This document shows, in pieces, positions 26,333 to 36,200 of a stretch of DNA of 38,213 bases. The position numbers were made by a program, and so were the translations under genes. The DNA is taken from the NCBI GenBank assembly GCA_937872175.1, contig CALMPI010000005.1:1-38213 (forward strand), given 5' to 3'. This DNA comes from an uncultured Flavobacteriales bacterium (GTDB lineage: Bacteria; Bacteroidota; Bacteroidia; Flavobacteriales_F; PHOS-HE28). The number at the start of each line of letters is the position of its first letter. Positions within the stretch are counted from its first letter, which is position 1. The notes under the pieces are model-generated. The model was not told where the DNA came from. It made no database searches and saw only the letters and a list, made by a program, of their open reading frames with translations.

Positions 26333-26340
26333 CAAATATA
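26333..26340 (-). promoter_or_regulatory. Possible psd promoter (-7 element)
   Basis: Reading on the minus strand, TATATTTG matches the Bacteroidota -7 consensus and sits 14 bases before the psd ATG, giving a leader of only about 8 bases. No TTG at the -33 position; that position falls in the end of cdsA. Confidence 0.45.
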
Positions 26341-26360
26341 GGAGGGTCGGTCCTCGGTCC

Positions 26361-27164
26361 TCAGGCGATGGCCTGCAGGTAGACCCAGGTGGCGGGCATG
26401 GCCAGCAGGAATCCGTCGAAGCGGTCCAGAAGGCCGCCATGCCCGGGAAGGAGGGTCCCGGAGTCCTTCACACCGGCGGCGCGCTTGAAGGCCGATTCGA
26501 GCAGGTCGCCCAGGGTTCCCGTGATCGTCACCACCACGGCCAGGACCAGCCAGTCGGCGAGGTCCAGGGCGGTCCAGAAGCGGGCGATGATCCAGGCGGC
26601 CAGCAGGGTGAAGGCCACGCCGCCCAGAAGGCCCTCGATGGTCTTTTTGGGCGATACGCGGGGGAACAGGGGATGGCGGCCGATGAGCCGCCCCACGACG
26701 TAGGCGCCCGTGTCACTGGTCCACAGCAGCACCATGAAGCCCAGGAACAGCTCCCAGCCCCGGGCCACCACCAAGGGCACCAGGCCGAAGGGCAGGGCCA
26801 CGTAGATCAGCACGAACACCTGGCCGGCGAGCTCCTGCACGGGGGCGTCGCCACCGCGGAAGAGGGTGAGGCCCATGGTGAGGAGCACGAGCAGGAAGGC
26901 GGTGAGGAGCACGAAGCCCACGCGCCAGTCGGAGATGATGGGGGCCACGCCCACGACAAGGAAGAGGCAACCGGCCAGCACCCGGGTCCAGAACACGGGC
27001 GGAGCGTCGTTCGTGCGCCAGGTGAGGCGGTGCAGTTCGCCGGCGGCGATGAGGGCCACGGGCAGGAAGAGGAGCAGGGTGGTGAAGGGTCCGGCAAGGG
27101 CGGCGCCGACCGTGACGGCGATGTAGACCAGCCCGGTCAGGCTGCGCACGAGCACCTCGTTCAC
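26361..27164 (-). CDS. cdsA: Phosphatidate cytidylyltransferase (CDP-diglyceride synthase)
   Basis: 267 residues, with about eight hydrophobic helices. Signature sequences are DTGAYVVGRLIGRHPLFPRVSPKKTIEG and the CdsA C-terminal signature FKRAAGVKDSG...GHGGLLDRFDGFL (split here by the usual loop). The enzyme makes CDP-diacylglycerol from phosphatidate and CTP, upstream of psd in phospholipid synthesis. The start is GTG at 27164, overlapping the previous stop as GTGA; no ATG is available nearby. The neighbours ftsH and psd match the common Bacteroidota gene order. Confidence 0.94.
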   Translation of the reverse strand: MNEVLVRSLTGLVYIAVTVGAALAGPFTTLLLFLPVALIAAGELHRLTWRTNDAPPVFWTRVLAGCLFLVVGVAPIISDWRVGFVLLTAFLLVLLTMGLTLFRGGDAPVQELAGQVFVLIYVALPFGLVPLVVARGWELFLGFMVLLWTSDTGAYVVGRLIGRHPLFPRVSPKKTIEGLLGGVAFTLLAAWIIARFWTALDLADWLVLAVVVTITGTLGDLLESAFKRAAGVKDSGTLLPGHGGLLDRFDGFLLAMPATWVYLQAIA

Positions 27165-27403
27165 GGCGCGGGGTTCTGCAGCAGGTGAAGGGCCTCGAGG
27201 ACACGGGTGCGGTCCACCAGCACGCTCACCTCGCCCATCATGGGGTAGGCGCTGGGGCTGTGGTCCAGCAGCACGGCCGGGATGCCTTCGGCCTCCAGGC
27301 GGCCGAGCACCAGTTCGGCCTCGGTGCGGTGGGCCGCGACATGGACCACGGTCCAGATCGGGGCCTTGCCATCAGGCCTCCCGGTGTGCGGCAGGGGGGG
27401 CAT
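27161..27403 (-). CDS. DUF2007-like small protein
   Basis: 80 residues. WTVVHVAAHRTEAELVLGRL, EAEGIPAVLLDH, and GEVSVLVDRTRVLEALHLL fit the DUF2007 ferredoxin/GlnB-like small domain that is often found beside cdsA and ftsH in Bacteroidota. Function unknown; a signal-transducing or metal/ligand-binding role has been proposed for the family on structural grounds. It overlaps the 3' end of ftsH by 32 bases and cdsA by 4 bases, so it is tightly coupled to both. The start at 27403 is the only reasonable ATG; a later alternative start (GTG in the first strand) cannot be excluded and would remove the overlap. Confidence 0.75.
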   Translation of the reverse strand: MPPLPHTGRPDGKAPIWTVVHVAAHRTEAELVLGRLEAEGIPAVLLDHSPSAYPMMGEVSVLVDRTRVLEALHLLQNPAP

Positions 27404-29378
27404 CGGAGGGTGCTTCCGGCGCTTGGGCAGGGCTGCCGTTGCCGTTCACTGCGGGCGGTGCGGGGCGCTCGAAGGGGCGCTGGCCGAAGATCTTCTCCAG
27501 GTCCTCCTTGAAGATCACCTCCTTGTCCAGCAGCTGGCCCGCCAGGGCGGTGAGCTTGTCCTTGCTTTCGGTGAGGATCCGCTTGGCCCGTTGGTACTGG
27601 CCCTCCACGATCTTGCTCACCTCCTCGTCGATCACCTGGGCGGTGCGTTCGCTGTACGGCTTGCCGAAGCCGTACTCGTTCTGCCCGCTGCTGTCGTAGT
27701 AGCTGATGTTGCCCACCCGGTCGTTCAGGCCGAACATGGTGACCATGGCGTAGGCCTGTTTGGTCACCTTTTCAAGGTCGCTGAGCGCCCCGGTGCTCAC
27801 CTGGCCGAACATCACATCCTCGGCCGCGCGTCCGCCGAGGGCGGCGCAGATCTCGTCGAGCATCTGTTCGGTGGTGGTGAGGTGGCGCTCCTCGGGCAGA
27901 TACCAGGCGGCGCCCAGGGAACGGCCGCGTGGCACGATGGTCACCTTCACCAGGGGCGAGGCGTGCTCCACCAGCCAGCTCACGGTGGCGTGGCCGGCCT
28001 CGTGATAGGCGATGGCCTTCTTCTCGTCGGTGGTGATGATCTTGTTCTTCTTCTCCAGGCCGCCGATCACACGGTCCACGGCGTCCAGGAAGTCCTGGCG
28101 GTCGATGGTCTTCTTCTTCTTGCGGGCGGCGATGAGGGCGGCCTCGTTGCAGATGTTGGCGATGTCGGCGCCGCTGAAGCCCGGGGTCTGCTTGGCGAGG
28201 AACTCCACGTCCACCGTGGTGTCCAGCTTCAGGGGCTTGAGGTGCACCTTGAAGATGGCCATGCGCCCGTTGAGGTCGGGCATGTCCACGAAGATCTGGC
28301 GGTCGAAGCGGCCGGGGCGCAGCAGGGCGCGGTCGAGCACGTCGGCGCGGTTGGTGGCGCCGATGAGGATCACCCCGCTGTTGGTGCCGAAGCCGTCCAT
28401 CTCGGTGAGCAGCTGGTTCAGCGTGTTCTCGCGCTCGTCGTTGGCGCCCATGCTGATGCTGCGTCCACGCGCCCGGCCGATGGCGTCGATCTCGTCGATG
28501 AAGATGATGGCCGGAGCCTTCTCCTTGGCCTGCTTGAAGAGGTCGCGCACGCGGCTGGCACCCACGCCCACGAACATCTCCACGAAGTCCGATCCGCTGA
28601 GGCTGAAGAAGGGCACGTTGGCCTCGCCGGCGATGGCCTTGGCCAGCAGGGTCTTGCCGGTGCCCGGCGGGCCCACCAGCAGCGCGCCCTTGGGGATCTT
28701 CGCGCCCAGGTCGGTGTATTTCTTGGGGTTCTTCAGGAAGTCCACGATCTCCTGCAGTTCCTCCTTGGCCTCGTCCAGTCCGGCCACGTCGTTGAAGGTG
28801 ATGTTGGTGCTCTTGCCGCCCTCGAAGAGCTGGGCGCGGCTCTTGCCGATGTTGAAGAGCTGACCGCCCGGTCCGGCGCCGCCCCCGATGCGGCGCATCA
28901 CGAACATCCAGATGGCGATCATGATCCCCAGGAAGAGCACCCACTGCAGGATCTCCCGGCCCCAGTTGTCCTGATGCTTGAAGCTGTACCGGACCTTCTG
29001 CTCGGCATAGTCCTTCTTGAGCTCCTCCTGAAAGGCGTCGATGCTGCCGATGTTGAAGGCGTAATGCGGGCCGGCCACGTTGCTGCCGCTCATCACGTTG
29101 CCGCGGATGCGGTCCTTGTGCGGCGGGTTCGTCAGGCGGTCCTTCTTGATGTACACCTGGGCCACCTCGTCGTTGATCACCACCACGCGGTCCACATCAC
29201 CGGCGGCCACGAAGGCGCTGTACTCGGTGGGTTCGATCTCCACCATGCCACCGCTCATGGTGAAGAGGTTGATCGACAGGATCACCACGATGATGATGCC
29301 GTAGATCCAGTAGAAGTTGAAGGAGCGCTTGGGGCGGTCCTTCTCGTTCCGGGGGCGTTCGTTGTTGGGTTGTTCCAC
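27372..29378 (-). CDS. ftsH: ATP-dependent zinc metalloprotease FtsH
   Basis: 668 residues. Membrane helices lie at about 22-44 and 143-161 with a periplasmic loop between them. The AAA+ module has Walker A GPPGTGKT (236-243), Walker B IIFIDE (291-296) and second region of homology [20 protein letters not shown]. The protease zinc site is HEAGH (459-463). The C-terminal tail is proline/alanine-rich. The protein is a hexameric inner-membrane quality-control protease. It follows rsfS by 15 bases and overlaps DUF2007 by 32 bases. All catalytic residues are present. Confidence 0.97.
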   Translation of the reverse strand: MEQPNNERPRNEKDRPKRSFNFYWIYGIIIVVILSINLFTMSGGMVEIEPTEYSAFVAAGDVDRVVVINDEVAQVYIKKDRLTNPPHKDRIRGNVMSGSNVAGPHYAFNIGSIDAFQEELKKDYAEQKVRYSFKHQDNWGREILQWVLFLGIMIAIWMFVMRRIGGGAGPGGQLFNIGKSRAQLFEGGKSTNITFNDVAGLDEAKEELQEIVDFLKNPKKYTDLGAKIPKGALLVGPPGTGKTLLAKAIAGEANVPFFSLSGSDFVEMFVGVGASRVRDLFKQAKEKAPAIIFIDEIDAIGRARGRSISMGANDERENTLNQLLTEMDGFGTNSGVILIGATNRADVLDRALLRPGRFDRQIFVDMPDLNGRMAIFKVHLKPLKLDTTVDVEFLAKQTPGFSGADIANICNEAALIAARKKKKTIDRQDFLDAVDRVIGGLEKKNKIITTDEKKAIAYHEAGHATVSWLVEHASPLVKVTIVPRGRSLGAAWYLPEERHLTTTEQMLDEICAALGGRAAEDVMFGQVSTGALSDLEKVTKQAYAMVTMFGLNDRVGNISYYDSSGQNEYGFGKPYSERTAQVIDEEVSKIVEGQYQRAKRILTESKDKLTALAGQLLDKEVIFKEDLEKIFGQRPFERPAPPAVNGNGSPAQAPEAPSDAPPAAHREA

Positions 29379-29393
29379 GGTTCGGTCTGTTCG

Positions 29394-29771
29394 TCAGGCC
29401 ACGTTGTCGTAGCGTTGGCTGGCGGCATCGGCCCACAGGTGCTCCAGGCCGTAGTGTTCACGTTTGGCGCGGTGGAAGATGTGCACCACCACGTCCACGA
29501 AGTCGAGCAGCACCCATTCGGCATTGCGCAGGCCTTCGGTGTGCCAGGGGCGTTCACCGGCCTTCTCCCGGGCGAACTTCTCCACCGAGCCGGCGATGGC
29601 CTCCACTTGCGTGTCCGAGTCGCCGTGGCACACAACGAACTGGTCGCACACCCGGTTCGGCATGCCCCGCAGATCGATGCGCACGATGTCCCTGCCTTTC
29701 ACCTCCTGGATGCCCTGGATCACGGCCTCCACCAAGCGGGCGCTGTTCCCCGCGCCCTGCGCTTTCTTCAT
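29394..29771 (-). CDS. rsfS: Ribosome silencing factor (RsfS/YbeB/Iojap)
   Basis: 125 residues. LVEAVIQGIQEVKGRDIVRIDLRGM, CDQFVVCHGDSDTQVEAIA, and EGLRNAEWVLLDFVDVVVHIF are conserved RsfS features; the C-terminal FHRAKREHYGLEHLWADA matches the family end. It binds ribosomal protein uL14 and blocks subunit joining in stationary phase in characterised bacteria. It is the first gene of the minus-strand rsfS-ftsH-DUF2007-cdsA block, the arrangement common in Bacteroidota, and divergent from birA, which is also a common neighbour there. Confidence 0.93.
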   Translation of the reverse strand: MKKAQGAGNSARLVEAVIQGIQEVKGRDIVRIDLRGMPNRVCDQFVVCHGDSDTQVEAIAGSVEKFAREKAGERPWHTEGLRNAEWVLLDFVDVVVHIFHRAKREHYGLEHLWADAASQRYDNVA

Positions 29772-29790
29772 CCGGTGTATCTTGGTCGTT

Positions 29791-29798
29791 CAAAGGTA
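29791..29798 (-). promoter_or_regulatory. rsfS-ftsH operon promoter (-7 element)
   Basis: On the minus strand, TACCTTTG matches TAnnTTTG and lies about 20 bases before the rsfS ATG. No TTG at the expected -33 distance. The birA gene starts divergently 53 bases away; I see no good box for it. Confidence 0.5.
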
Positions 29799-29850
29799 GC
29801 AAGTTCCCCTGCCGCCGCCGATGGCCGCAGGATGCCTGTTCCCTGGGGCC

Positions 29851-30588
29851 ATGATCGGGTCGGCACGCATCGAACTGGCGACCGTCGACAGCACCAACAA
29901 GCATGCTGCCGATCTGCTGCACCTGACGGAAGTGCAGCACGGCACCGTCATCCTGGCCCATGAACAGACCGGAGGGCGGGGGCAGCGCGACCGCCAGTGG
30001 CGCAGCCAGCCGGGGCTCGACCTCACCTTCAGCTTGGTGCTGCGGCCTGACGGGCTCGATGCGGGGCACCAGTTCGTGCTGGCCCAGTTCACGGCGCTGG
30101 CCGTGCGCGATGCCTTGCAGCGCATCGGCGTGCAGGACGTGATGGTGAAGTGGCCCAACGACGTGCTGGTGGGCCCGCGCAAGGTGGCGGGCATCCTCAT
30201 CCAGAACGAGATCCAGGGCGGGCGGGTGCGGCATTCGGTGGCGGGCATCGGCCTCAACGTGAACAGCGACGGCGACGTGGAGGGGGCGCTGGCCACCAGC
30301 GTGCGGCTCGAATTGGGCCGCGCCGTGGACGCCGGGGCCCTGCTCACCGGGTTGCTGGACCGGCTGGAGCTGCGGTGGCGACAGGCGATGGGCCACCGGC
30401 CGGGCCTGGAGGCCGACTACCGCGACGCGCTCTGGGGGCGGGGCCGCTGGCTGCCCATGGAGCTGGACGGCGCGCCGATCGAGGCCCGACCGCTCGAGGT
30501 GGATGCCGAGGGGCGCCTGCTGGTGGAGCTGCAAGGGGGGGCGGTGGCCCCCTTCGGAACGGACCGCCTGCGCTTCGGTCCGCGGTAA
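29851..30588 (+). CDS. birA: Biotin--[acetyl-CoA-carboxylase] ligase (class I, no HTH)
   Basis: 245 residues. Substrate motifs are TVDSTNKHA, the biotin-binding loop [19 protein letters not shown] and [13 protein letters not shown]-terminal domain ([18 protein letters not shown]...) follows. The N-terminal winged-helix repressor domain of E. coli BirA is absent, so this is the monofunctional class I enzyme that attaches biotin to carboxylase carrier protein. ATG 29851 was chosen since the conserved core starts at once; ATG 29821 adds ten unconserved residues. The minus-strand rsfS block is transcribed away from it. Confidence 0.92.
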   Translation: MIGSARIELATVDSTNKHAADLLHLTEVQHGTVILAHEQTGGRGQRDRQWRSQPGLDLTFSLVLRPDGLDAGHQFVLAQFTALAVRDALQRIGVQDVMVKWPNDVLVGPRKVAGILIQNEIQGGRVRHSVAGIGLNVNSDGDVEGALATSVRLELGRAVDAGALLTGLLDRLELRWRQAMGHRPGLEADYRDALWGRGRWLPMELDGAPIEARPLEVDAEGRLLVELQGGAVAPFGTDRLRFGPR

Positions 30589-30592
30589 GGGC

Positions 30593-30622
30593 TTGCCGGA
30601 TCGGCCGGAAGGACTATTTTTG
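30593..30622 (+). promoter_or_regulatory. rpmH promoter (TTG-N19-TATTTTTG)
   Basis: TTG at 30593-30595, a 19-base spacer, then TATTTTTG at 30615-30622. It starts 5 bases after the birA stop and ends 26 bases before the rpmH ATG. Spacing is identical to the rpsT promoter. Confidence 0.8.
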
Positions 30623-30647
30623 CGCCCCCAACAGACGACCCGTAGCC

Positions 30648-30806
30648 ATGAAACGCACGTACCAGCCCAGCCGACGCAAGCGCGCCAACAAGCACGGGTT
30701 CCGCAAGCGCATGAGCACCGCCGCCGGCCGTGCCGTGCTCGCCAGCCGCCGCAAGGCGGGCCGCAAGAAGCTCACCGTGAGCGACGAGGCCAAGGGCAAG
30801 AAGTAA
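30648..30806 (+). CDS. rpmH: 50S ribosomal protein L34
   Basis: 52 residues. [20 protein letters not shown] is the canonical L34 start and the protein is strongly basic throughout ([19 protein letters not shown]). It is a core protein of the large subunit. It carries its own strong promoter and is followed by a short terminator, so it is probably expressed as a single gene here. No rnpA, dnaA or yidC neighbours are present, unlike the arrangement in many other phyla. Confidence 0.97.
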   Translation: MKRTYQPSRRKRANKHGFRKRMSTAAGRAVLASRRKAGRKKLTVSDEAKGKK

Positions 30807-30839
30807 GCCGACCCACCGGGCGCGCCCGGTTCCGGATCG

Positions 30840-30860
30840 AGGGGGCTGCGGCCCCCTTTT
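30840..30860 (+). terminator. rpmH terminator (possibly bidirectional)
   Basis: AGGGGGC and GCCCCCT form a perfect 7-bp stem with a TGCG tetraloop (30840-30857), followed by TTTT-CCG-TTT. It lies between rpmH and the convergent hydrolase gene that ends at 30866, so it may also serve the minus strand. Confidence 0.75.
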
Positions 30861-30865
30861 CCGTT

Positions 30866-31693
30866 TCAGGCCCAGCGCAACTGCTCGGGGATGGGGTCCA
30901 GCACGGCGGGCGCCATCACCAGGTGGCCGCGCTCGTGCACGTGCAGGTGGATGCGGGCGGGGTCGCGCTTCGCGAAGGCCTGGCCCCAGGGCAGGCGGAT
31001 CACCTTGTCGAAGCGGCCCAGGTGCAGGTGGGCGTGCAGGTCGTGGGCCCGCAGGTGGCGCACCACCGCCGAAAGGTCCGGCTCGATGGCCCGCAGGCTC
31101 AGCCACACGTCGTGCACCAGCTGGCGCTTGGCGGGGTTGTCCGTGTGCTGGGTGAGGAACTGGTGGAACTTGGTGCTGATGAGGCCGGTGCGGTGCACGG
31201 TGTCCACCACGCGGAACCAGCCCTCGGGGCGGTGCAGGAAGCGGTGGTAGAGCCGGCGGCCCACCCGGTAGCGGCTCAGGGCGCGGTACCAGGGGTTGCG
31301 CACCAGGCCGTCCGGGGCGAAGAGCAGCAGGCCGGCGCTGCGTTCGGGCAGCTGCTCCAGCAGGCTCAGGGCCATGCGGCCGCCCAGGCTGAAGCCCGCG
31401 ATCCACGCCCGCCGGATGCTGTGCGCGTCCAGGTAGGCCTCCATCAGGTCGCGCCATTCCGCGGGCCGCAGGGGGGGGTCCACCGATCGGCCGGGCGGGA
31501 AACGGCTGCCCCCGTGGAACCACAGGTCGAAGGCGTGCAGTGTCACCCGGTCGCCCCAGGCCGCCACCGCCGGGTCGAAGTCGCGCACCGAACCGCCGTA
31601 GCCGTGGAAGGCCAGCACATGCACCGGTCCCGATCCGCTCACCCGGTGGGCGATGGACAGGGGGCCATGGGTGAAGAGCCGGTCGCCGGCCAT
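30866..31693 (-). CDS. Alpha/beta-hydrolase fold protein
   Basis: 275 residues. The oxyanion-hole region [16 protein letters not shown] is followed by the nucleophile elbow GFSLGG with Ser102, a likely acid in [11 protein letters not shown], and a C-terminal His in [10 protein letters not shown]. These are the features of a small soluble alpha/beta hydrolase (esterase, lipase or MhpC-like). The substrate is unknown. The start at 31693 was chosen because the core begins about ten residues later; an upstream ATG at 31753 adds 20 low-complexity residues. It converges on rpmH and is divergent from the carB-like copy at 31980. Probably monocistronic. Confidence 0.85.
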   Translation of the reverse strand: MAGDRLFTHGPLSIAHRVSGSGPVHVLAFHGYGGSVRDFDPAVAAWGDRVTLHAFDLWFHGGSRFPPGRSVDPPLRPAEWRDLMEAYLDAHSIRRAWIAGFSLGGRMALSLLEQLPERSAGLLLFAPDGLVRNPWYRALSRYRVGRRLYHRFLHRPEGWFRVVDTVHRTGLISTKFHQFLTQHTDNPAKRQLVHDVWLSLRAIEPDLSAVVRHLRAHDLHAHLHLGRFDKVIRLPWGQAFAKRDPARIHLHVHERGHLVMAPAVLDPIPEQLRWA

Positions 31694-31768
31694 GGGGCGA
31701 AGATCGGGGCGGAGGGGGAGTGCGGGTCGCCGGGTGCCCATTTGTCCATGCACCGGTGTGTGCCCATG

Positions 31769-31870
31769 TGGTCATGTGCACGTGGCGGGAGGGCTTGCGC
31801 GGGTGGCCGATGTGTGTGGAGCCTCAGGAGCTCATGGTCACATGGCGGGTGGGCTGGTGTGCGCGGAGCC
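31769..31870. repeat. Imperfect CATG-rich direct repeat upstream of carB fragment
   Basis: The segment starting TGGTCATGTGCACGTGGCGG at 31769 recurs in altered form at 31835 (TGGTCACATGGCGGGTGGGC), and both are followed by GC-rich GTG/GGAGCC blocks. CATGTG and CACATG words are also scattered to 31882. It fills the 286-base gap between the hydrolase and the carB copy together with the promoter. No coding potential. Divergence between copies makes its origin unclear. Confidence 0.35.
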
Positions 31871-31947
31871 ACATGCGCACATGAGCATTTCTTCTCCACG
31901 ATCCCCCCGGCTTTTCCACGATCCCGGCCCCGCGCGCCGCCCTTGGG

Positions 31948-31955
31948 TAGCTTTG
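31948..31955 (+). promoter_or_regulatory. -7 element before left carB copy
   Basis: TAGCTTTG fits TAnnTTTG, 25 bases before the ATG at 31980. No TTG at the -33 position. The upstream word TTTTCCACGATC at 31912-31923 also occurs before the right carB copy (37954-37965), so the promoter region is part of the duplication. Confidence 0.45.
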
Positions 31956-31979
31956 TGCTCCGGTACCCAGCTACCGGAC

Positions 31980-32294
<315 letters not shown>

Positions 32295-32339
32295 CTGTTC
32301 GAGCCCGAAGGGCACAGTTGGATCGTTGCAGTACGGGAG

Positions 32340-33278
32340 TCACTGCACGAGGATCAAGCGAACGGCCTGCATGGTATGTTCGGCTCTGATCACAAGGTTA
32401 TAGAGACCTGGTGGATGCCCTGAGAGGTCGACTTGCGAACCCTGTCCACGAAGCACTTCATCTCCCTGAGCGTTCGTGACTCGAAAAAGATCCGGGGCTG
32501 ATCCCGAGATCTGGAATAGACCAGACGATGGAACGGGGTGAACGAGCACTCTGTCTTTCTCCATCGATGGCACTCCATTCTCAATAAAAACGCAACACTC
32601 CGGGCCGCCGGGTGACCCCATGGGTAATGTACTCCAGTTGTAGTAGCATGTATCACCCACACTCGCATGGTGTAGGTCCACATGAGCCAATCCTATAGTC
32701 AACGCCAGCACCGGTCCATGGGCTGTCCCGATTCCTCTTTGCCAGAAAAGCGGATCGAACGTTCCGGAACAGAGGGGCCAGACCTGGTAACGAACAACGG
32801 TCACTCCACCGTTGGTGATCGTGTCGATACCTTGTATCACCACATCGGTCAGGACCACGTTGATCAGGTTGTAGACAAGGACGTTCGGGCAGGTCATGGT
32901 CTCATCGGCTATCAAGACATCGTGCACCGTGTCGCCAACACCAACATTCAGGTCACCGGTCAGGAATTCCTGATCAAGCACCGGCAAATAGAGATACCCC
33001 TTCCCGTCGGACGATGAACGGACATAAGTTCGAGGATACCATAGTGCCAGTGCTGGTCCGATCGTGATCAGATCGATCCGCTTATACACTTGTCCATTGA
33101 TCAGCGTGTCCGGATCGCCGAGCATGTGCATCACAGAGTACTCGCCATCCGGCGAAACGTTCCTGTACAGGCACCAGTTCGCAAGCGAGTCCGGATAGAA
33201 CTGCGCCGGTAGAGTATCCGGCGCACCTGTCAGAAGCAAGCCAGAGAAGAAGAGTTGTCGAACCCAAGACGTCTTCAT
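32340..33278 (-). CDS. T9SS-exported hypothetical protein
   Basis: 312 residues. The signal peptide [18 protein letters not shown] ... PAQ is followed by a beta-rich domain ([44 protein letters not shown]) of the kind common in secreted Flavobacteriales proteins; the final about 80 residues ([15 protein letters not shown] ... [17 protein letters not shown]) are a T9SS type-A sorting domain. It is therefore exported across the outer membrane. Function unknown. Its ATG overlaps the stop of the upstream T9SS gene (ATGA, 33275-33278), so both are co-translated. The last 3' bases lie about 45 bases from the end of the carB fragment homology. Confidence 0.82.
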   Translation of the reverse strand: MKTSWVRQLFFSGLLLTGAPDTLPAQFYPDSLANWCLYRNVSPDGEYSVMHMLGDPDTLINGQVYKRIDLITIGPALALWYPRTYVRSSSDGKGYLYLPVLDQEFLTGDLNVGVGDTVHDVLIADETMTCPNVLVYNLINVVLTDVVIQGIDTITNGGVTVVRYQVWPLCSGTFDPLFWQRGIGTAHGPVLALTIGLAHVDLHHASVGDTCYYNWSTLPMGSPGGPECCVFIENGVPSMEKDRVLVHPVPSSGLFQISGSAPDLFRVTNAQGDEVLRGQGSQVDLSGHPPGLYNLVIRAEHTMQAVRLILVQ

Positions 33279-36200
33279 TGGACGATCTCGCGGCCTGAGT
33301 ATGTCTTGCCCGTTGAAGTCACCACCACCATGAAGAGCCCGGTGGATCCAGAAAGATCAAGACGAACCCAAGGCCCGACCATCGGCATGGTCTTCGTTGG
33401 CCTGCCGGAGGCGTCGTACACCCGGAGCTCGGCAGCCACGTGCTCCGCCAGCGCCGCGCAATGGACCGTAACTTCTCCACGGGTCGGGTTCGGGATGAAC
33501 ACCAGTTCGCTGATCATACCCGCCTCCAGCGGCCCGTCATCCATCCCGGGAGCGACCGGAAGGTACTTCGGGTCGAAGCTGTTGCCCGGTTGATCGCATG
33601 GATGTAAGAACGCATGGAAATGGGAACCCTCTTCGGCATGGAACCCTGGCAGCAGGTGCACTTCATGGCCGGCGCGATATTTCATGCTTACCGATGAAGG
33701 AACGATGGCATTCGAGCTGATGTCGTTCTCCACCTCGAGGAAATCATCAGTCGCATACGTACCGGACTCGGCAAGGTCTATCGCTTCCGGGCAATGAAGG
33801 CCGTGCTCCCAAGTACCCCGCCCGTTCAATCCATTCCGGATGCGGTTCACGTTGTAGTTGATCTCGATGCCGCGCGATATTACATGCGGTAGCCCATCAC
33901 CCACGCGGACCCAGCCGGTCGTATTGCTCAGGTCATCCGGATCGGCAGGATCCATCGGATCATGGGCAACGGCACGCTTGCGGTTGGTGAAGTAGACGCC
34001 GACCTCTGTCGCCAGGTACAAGCCCTCATCGCTTCCCTGTTCAAAAGCCAGTACATCCTGGTAACTGATGGTATTGGGCAGGTTCATCGTCAGGTCGTCG
34101 CACGGTTCCGGACCTGAACAGTCGAACGAGCCCAACATTGGGAAAGCACTAAGGTCCGAGACATCCATCTTGTAGATCATTTTCAGGCCTATGGGGGAAT
34201 CATGATCGGCTGGATCCTCGAAGAGCGAAGAGTTGTAGCTGATGTAAATGATGTTCTCTTTCTCAGGATCGAAAGCAATACCCGTTATGGGGTAATCGCG
34301 CTCGTATCTCGGTAAGGGAACCTCTTCCCAGCTATTGGCAACAGCGCTTGCATCGGGATGGTCGGCGATCGTTGTCCGGAACAGTCGGTATTTCCAGTCC
34401 CAGTCCCTCATGGCCGCATAAAGGTGGTCCGGATTCGCTGGGCTGGACTTCATCCAGAGGAACATCTCCCAATCGAACTTCCAATCACCACCTGCGCTCT
34501 TGCATACCTCGGGATTATTCCTAAAATTGCTCATCACCTCGTTCGTTACACCACGATCGAATGACCGAAGCACCTCGATCTCTTTATTCACATGTGTGGC
34601 TGGTGTACCATTGTCGTTCCAACTGGTCGTGCCGTTGTTTACCAGGTATGACCGATAGAGGTGGGCTGGGTATTTTCGGTTCAGATCACCCTCCGTCCAC
34701 CATTGTGAAGGGATAACGACATTGGTGGAAGATGGTGTTGTCGATGTAGTGGCCTGATCATGACGTTTCCAAACTCCTCCCTGCCCGCTCTGGAAGACAT
34801 GATCCGGGTTCCAGCGATCAACAAGGCAGCGAGTGCCATCGTACGGAAGCTGCAGGTAGGCCCAATCCGGGTCCCATTGATCCGCGTACGGCGTTCGGGT
34901 GATCCCCGATCCGTCATGGAACCAGGAAGCCACTAAATGATCCGGCGAGCTCTCGGAGCTTGCGATCGCATCCACCTCGGCTACAGCCAATCCGTCGCTT
35001 TTGTCCAGCCAGGCTGTTGTGGTGCCGTTGACCGTAATCTGATCGATGCCGCCATGATGGGCCACCCATACCACGTTTGGCACGGCGGGATGACTGACGA
35101 TGTCCTCCACATCGACATGGCCGACGCTCACGCCATAGGTTGTACCACTGAAGTATCTTCTCAGCCCTGTTCCGTTTGAGACATACAACGAACTTGCGTC
35201 GGATTGGTCCACTCCGAACCCGTGCCCTCCACCATAGAATGTATCAAATCCATACGTTCCTGTCGTGATCAAGCTCCATGCAGGTGAACTCGTATCGAAA
35301 GTCCACACTCTCGAGTCCGGATTGATCCCATCGTGGTAGCCCAGTAGACAATAGAACAATGTTTGGGCACCAGCGGAAGTTTCAACAGTGGCGGTTGTAT
35401 GGTCGGGGTCGATCGGAGGTTGGTTGGCTATCTCCTCCCAGTACCAGCCATTATCAGTCGAGATCATGAAACGCCAAGCCGAAAATGGACCTCCATTAGC
35501 TACGCCTGAGAATTTCATTGACGCGCATAGCGTACTGGTTCCGTTCACCGGAAGGTACTCCATGTCTTCCACATGGACTTCCTCGGTGTTAGCTCCGGGG
35601 AATGCACTCTCGATGCTCGGCGGTGTGAAGAGCAGTACTGGGAACCATGTCGGATCAAAAGCGCTTGGGTTTTCACAAGCGAACAGACCATTGTTCGTCC
35701 CCAAGAACAATTTGTGATCGCCAGCGATGAGCTTTTCATCGAACAAGAGCTTGGTCAGCCGGGTCTCCGGTCCATTCAGATCCGCTTGATCAGCAATCCA
35801 GTCCCAAGTTCCGCCTTCATTGATCGTTCGAAAGACCCCTCCGACGTAGGATGCCCTTCCATCACCATAGGTGGAAAGGCCGAACCATGTATCAAGTTCG
35901 CCTGGGTAGTACACCGCATGTTGGCAACCAGAATGAGGCCAGCCGAGATCGGTGCCGGCGTTATGCCATTCATCAGCACCATCCGTGGTGTAGAACAACC
36001 CACCGGAGGAACTTGTACATATCATGTGATCAGGATCATCCTTGTTGATCTCGATCTTCCGAATGGGACCGATGCCGAACATGTTATTCCGGCGCCTTTT
36101 AGGTCCCAGTTCCTGCCAGGGATCGTTATTGGACTTGTATGATCCACCGTCGTGGAACTTCGCATCGATGTAGTTCTGCATGATCCGATCATACACATCG

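Noticed and set aside
27282..29963. 893-codon open frame on the plus strand opposite ftsH, and similar long frames opposite other core genes
   Set aside because: ftsH is unmistakable on the minus strand; the plus-strand frame has biased composition and no domain.
31491..31498. G8 run in the alpha/beta-hydrolase gene as a second phase-variation tract
   Set aside because: Only eight bases, deep inside a conserved soluble enzyme gene with an intact frame; similar runs of 7 are common in this GC-rich sequence.
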